Below, in pieces: positions 61,761-64,000 of a stretch of DNA of 64,000 bases. The position numbers and the translations under genes are program-made. This DNA comes from Tolypothrix tenuis PCC 7101 (lineage in GTDB: Bacteria > Cyanobacteriota > Cyanobacteriia > Cyanobacteriales > Nostocaceae): NCBI RefSeq assembly GCF_002368295.1, contig NZ_AP018248.1, positions 8,555,094-8,619,093 on the forward strand, given 5' to 3'. The notes beneath the pieces were generated by a model. It saw nothing but the letters and a program-made list of their open reading frames with translations. It made no database searches and was not told the DNA's origin. How positions within the stretch are numbered: the first letter of the stretch is position 1; every line of letters begins with the position of its first letter.

Positions 61761-62720
61761 CTAAATTACCTCTATTATTTCTGTGCTAGTTTGGTTCCAC
61801 ATGACCGTGCTGAGATAGCGTTCTCCAGCACTGGGTTGGAGAATCAAAATTCGTTGCTGATTGTAGTGATCTCGCTTTCCTATTTGTAACCCAGCATAAA
61901 CCATTGCACCTGTGGAGATCCCACTAAGGATGCCTTCTACTTGGGCTAATTTTCGTCCTGTGTCGTAAGCTTGCGTCTCGCTGACTGTAAAAATTTCATC
62001 GATGAAATCGACTCGCAAAACATCGGGAATGAACCCTGCACCAATACCCTGTAAATTATGTTCCCCTGCGGATTTACCACTTAGCACCGCACTATTAGCG
62101 GGTTCAACGGCAATTATTTGGAGGTGGGGATTTTGCTGTTTGAGATAGCTGCCAGCACCGGTGAGAGTGCCGCCTGTTCCTACACCGACAATTAACATGG
62201 CAATGTCACCATCAGTATCCTGCCAAATTTCTGGCCCAGTGGTATCGTAATGGATTTTGGGATTGGCGGGATTGCTGAATTGATGGGGTGAGAAAGCATT
62301 GGGAATGGTGGTGAGAAGTTGATTCGCATGGGCGATCGCTCCTTGAATATCTGCGGCGGCCGGAGTTAAAATCACCTCTGCACCATAAGCTTGGACAATT
62401 TGCCGTCGTTCCTGGCTCATGTTTTCTGGCATAGTCAGAATCAAGCGATAGCCCTTGGCGGCACATACCATTGCTAACCCAATCCCGGTATTTCCAGAGG
62501 TGGCTTCGACAATGGTGGAAATTCCCGGTTGGATTAACCCCGTCCGTTCTGCTTCTCGCATCATGCTGATAGCAATTCGGTCTTTCACCGACTTGGCAGG
62601 ATTCATCCCCTCCAATTTCAGGACAATCTCCGCCACACAGCCAAACAGCTGCGGTAAGCGTTGTAGTTTTACCAGGGGAGTATGTCCAACAATTTCTGTA
62701 ATGTCATGATAAATTCGCAT
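61761..62720 (-). CDS. cysK: Cysteine synthase (O-acetylserine sulfhydrylase)
   Basis: The 319-residue enzyme matches CysK: HTPLVKLQRLPQLFGCVAEI, KLEGMNPAKSVKDRIAISMM (PLP Lys in NPAKSVKDR), EATSGNTGIGLAMVCAAKGY, VGVGTGGTLTGAGSYLKQQN (PLP phosphate loop) and GISTGAMVYAGL. It makes L-cysteine from O-acetylserine and sulfide in the cytosol. It is about 17 bp downstream of the polyferredoxin-like membrane gene on the same strand, suggesting an operon. An additional role as partner of a CymR-like Rrf2 is possible. Confidence 0.92.
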   Translation of the reverse strand: MRIYHDITEIVGHTPLVKLQRLPQLFGCVAEIVLKLEGMNPAKSVKDRIAISMMREAERTGLIQPGISTIVEATSGNTGIGLAMVCAAKGYRLILTMPENMSQERRQIVQAYGAEVILTPAAADIQGAIAHANQLLTTIPNAFSPHQFSNPANPKIHYDTTGPEIWQDTDGDIAMLIVGVGTGGTLTGAGSYLKQQNPHLQIIAVEPANSAVLSGKSAGEHNLQGIGAGFIPDVLRVDFIDEIFTVSETQAYDTGRKLAQVEGILSGISTGAMVYAGLQIGKRDHYNQQRILILQPSAGERYLSTVMWNQTSTEIIEVI

Positions 62721-62737
62721 TCAGAAAATTATGTAAT

Positions 62738-63997
62738 TTACTCTAAAATCATCAACCGAAACAGGAATGCTGTAAAACCCAACATCAATAAAAGATGGGG
62801 AAGATTTTTAAATATTGGTCGCTGAGTAATTCGTAACAGGGGATAAGGGCTGAAAATCATTGCTGAGAGTAGCGTTACCCCTTGGAGAAATTGAGCCACA
62901 TCCCAACTCCAGGTAAGTGTGGGTAAGGAAGCACCACTAAATCCTAAGGTTCTGGCTACTACAAGTAAAATTTGCCCTGCTTCCATCATGGCAGCGGGAA
63001 TGTAGTGAGCGAGATTGGCTGCTAAAGTGAAGGGAAGATAGGCGTAGATGATGGTGAGATAGTGCGGTTGCTCTGGATCGAAGAAACGAGCGATCGCATG
63101 AGTCAAATAAGTCAAGATGGCGGGAATAGCCAAAAATACTAGGGCAATGGGAATGCTCATCAGTAAATGATCGGCATCGATGGGAATCCCACCCCATCCC
63201 AACCATCCCAGAATTGTCTGGGTATGGTGCATGAATACGCCACCAAACAATAACAGCAACAAAGCCGCTTCTGCCCAGAAACCGCGATGATTGTCTAATA
63301 AATCTGATGCCGGAAACCTAAGATTTAATTGTGCTGAACGATTGGGACAGGCTTTCAGGCAAGTCATGCACAGCATACAGTCTCGGTTATCTTGCAACTG
63401 TGCTGGGTGGGAATAAAGGGGACAGCCGCCTGTAGCCTGTCCTTCATTGGGTAAAGCATCGGCAAAGGTCACGGGTGTAGCATCACTGCCCTTATAGCAG
63501 CCAAAGGTGTTGCACTGACTGCCACACACCTGTTGCGTTGAGCGTAACTCCACCATTGAGAGTTTAGCAAACATTCCATTCATGCCCCCAATTGGACAGA
63601 GATAGCGACACCATAACCGCCGTTCATAAATCAGGCTAAAAATCACGGCTCCGGCTGTAATCACCACCAGTAACCAGGCAGAAAGATAGGCATGGTGCGG
63701 TAAATCCCAGAGTTTTTCCCACAGATAAATCGCCACAAAACCTGCAAACAAAATCCAGGCTCCCCAACGGTTGAGCCATTGGGTATTCCACGGGAGTTGT
63801 TGACGCGGCCATAGCCACAGAGACAACCTTCGCAACCATTCGCCAGTAATCATAAATGGGCAGACAGCACACCAAAGCCGACCGACAAAGGCAAACAGAA
63901 ACAAATACCCAGGCCACCACCATGCCCAAAATAAATTCAGGGTGACGCTGCTCTGGCGTTCTTGGGGGCCGATAAATCCTAGCACCGTCACAGGCAC
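62738..63997 (-). CDS. NapH/NosR-like 4Fe-4S membrane protein (5' end beyond window)
   Basis: At least 419 residues are visible; the frame runs to the window edge. Membrane helices alternate with Cys motifs: GRLWCAVCPFMITGEWLRRL, YERRLWCRYLCPIGGMNGMF, and a ferredoxin-like CMLCMTCLKACPNRS, plus CGSQCNTFGC. This matches NapH/NosR/CcoG-like polyferredoxin membrane proteins that move electrons between quinone and a periplasmic or cytosolic partner. After about residue 250 there are several more helices (LTYLTHAIARFFDPEQPHYL). The specific pathway is not identifiable; proximity to cysK and low-oxygen psbA points to redox or sulfur metabolism. Confidence 0.8.
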   Translation of the reverse strand: MPVTVLGFIGPQERQSSVTLNLFWAWWWPGYLFLFAFVGRLWCAVCPFMITGEWLRRLSLWLWPRQQLPWNTQWLNRWGAWILFAGFVAIYLWEKLWDLPHHAYLSAWLLVVITAGAVIFSLIYERRLWCRYLCPIGGMNGMFAKLSMVELRSTQQVCGSQCNTFGCYKGSDATPVTFADALPNEGQATGGCPLYSHPAQLQDNRDCMLCMTCLKACPNRSAQLNLRFPASDLLDNHRGFWAEAALLLLLFGGVFMHHTQTILGWLGWGGIPIDADHLLMSIPIALVFLAIPAILTYLTHAIARFFDPEQPHYLTIIYAYLPFTLAANLAHYIPAAMMEAGQILLVVARTLGFSGASLPTLTWSWDVAQFLQGVTLLSAMIFSPYPLLRITQRPIFKNLPHLLLMLGFTAFLFRLMILE

Positions 63998-64000
63998 AAA

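Noticed and set aside
1..64000. tRNA or rRNA genes
   Set aside because: No cloverleaf with conserved TTCGA-type loop or rRNA segment was recognised on reading; a covariance-model scan would be decisive.

Overview
The window reads as DNA from a filamentous, Nostoc-like cyanobacterium. It carries a photosystem II D1 gene, cyanobacterial families (COP23, DUF1822, Uma2, CHAT-STAND-WD40), many HIP1 octamers (GCGATCGC) and abundant short tandemly repeated repetitive (STRR) hairpins of the kind typical of Nostocales. No rRNA, tRNA or CRISPR array was recognised. Chromosome versus large plasmid cannot be decided, but roughly 9.8-15.6 kb and 37-56 kb look like plasmid or integrative-element DNA.

Layout. 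(1) 0-9.6 kb: a two-partner secretion pair (TpsA exoprotein, TpsB transporter) in which TpsB is cut by an ISAs1-type insertion sequence, then a membrane protein, an RTX protein and two small exported proteins. (2) 9.8-15.6 kb: a minus-strand four-gene operon (389-aa protein, 271-aa protein, AlkB-like dioxygenase, winged-helix protein) divergent from an XRE regulator and a ParB-like protein with a decayed second copy. Two of the operon genes carry in-frame STRR hairpins. (3) 15.7-31.8 kb: a cluster of a sigma factor, DUF1822, two tandem-trypsin-TPR proteases in opposite orientations flanking a CHAT-nSTAND-TM-WD40 protein, an exported TPR protein, COP23 and an HtrA-like protease. It looks like a membrane or periplasmic signalling and proteolysis system. 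(4) 32-38 kb: a second RTX protein, a TIM-barrel isomerase, an oxidoreductase remnant and small genes. (5) 38-56 kb: a mostly plus-strand run of small plasmid- or conjugation-like genes ending in a P-loop transfer ATPase. It is riddled with mobile DNA: a four-helix-bundle (S23) gene framed by 30-bp inverted repeats, four related non-coding palindromic elements, a second IS with a 6-bp target duplication, and a three-level nest (palindromic element, group II intron inside it, serine-recombinase element inside the intron's reverse transcriptase). (6) 56-64 kb: an atypical D1 (D1', low-oxygen type) with an operator-like palindrome in its promoter, then rhodanese, methyltransferase, nitronate monooxygenase, Rrf2 regulator, cysteine synthase and a polyferredoxin-like membrane protein, interspersed with remnants of DsbA-like, TauE/SafE-like and response-regulator genes. 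This suggests a redox/sulfur/low-oxygen island.

The strongest leads are the S23 inverted-repeat element and its non-coding relatives, the exactly reconstructable nested insertion at 47.5-54 kb, the CHAT-STAND/double-trypsin cluster, and D1' with a shared operator motif. Insertion boundaries were deduced by rejoining the flanking reading frames, which works in frame for all three disrupted genes (TpsB, the small membrane gene at 44.3 kb, and the intron reverse transcriptase).
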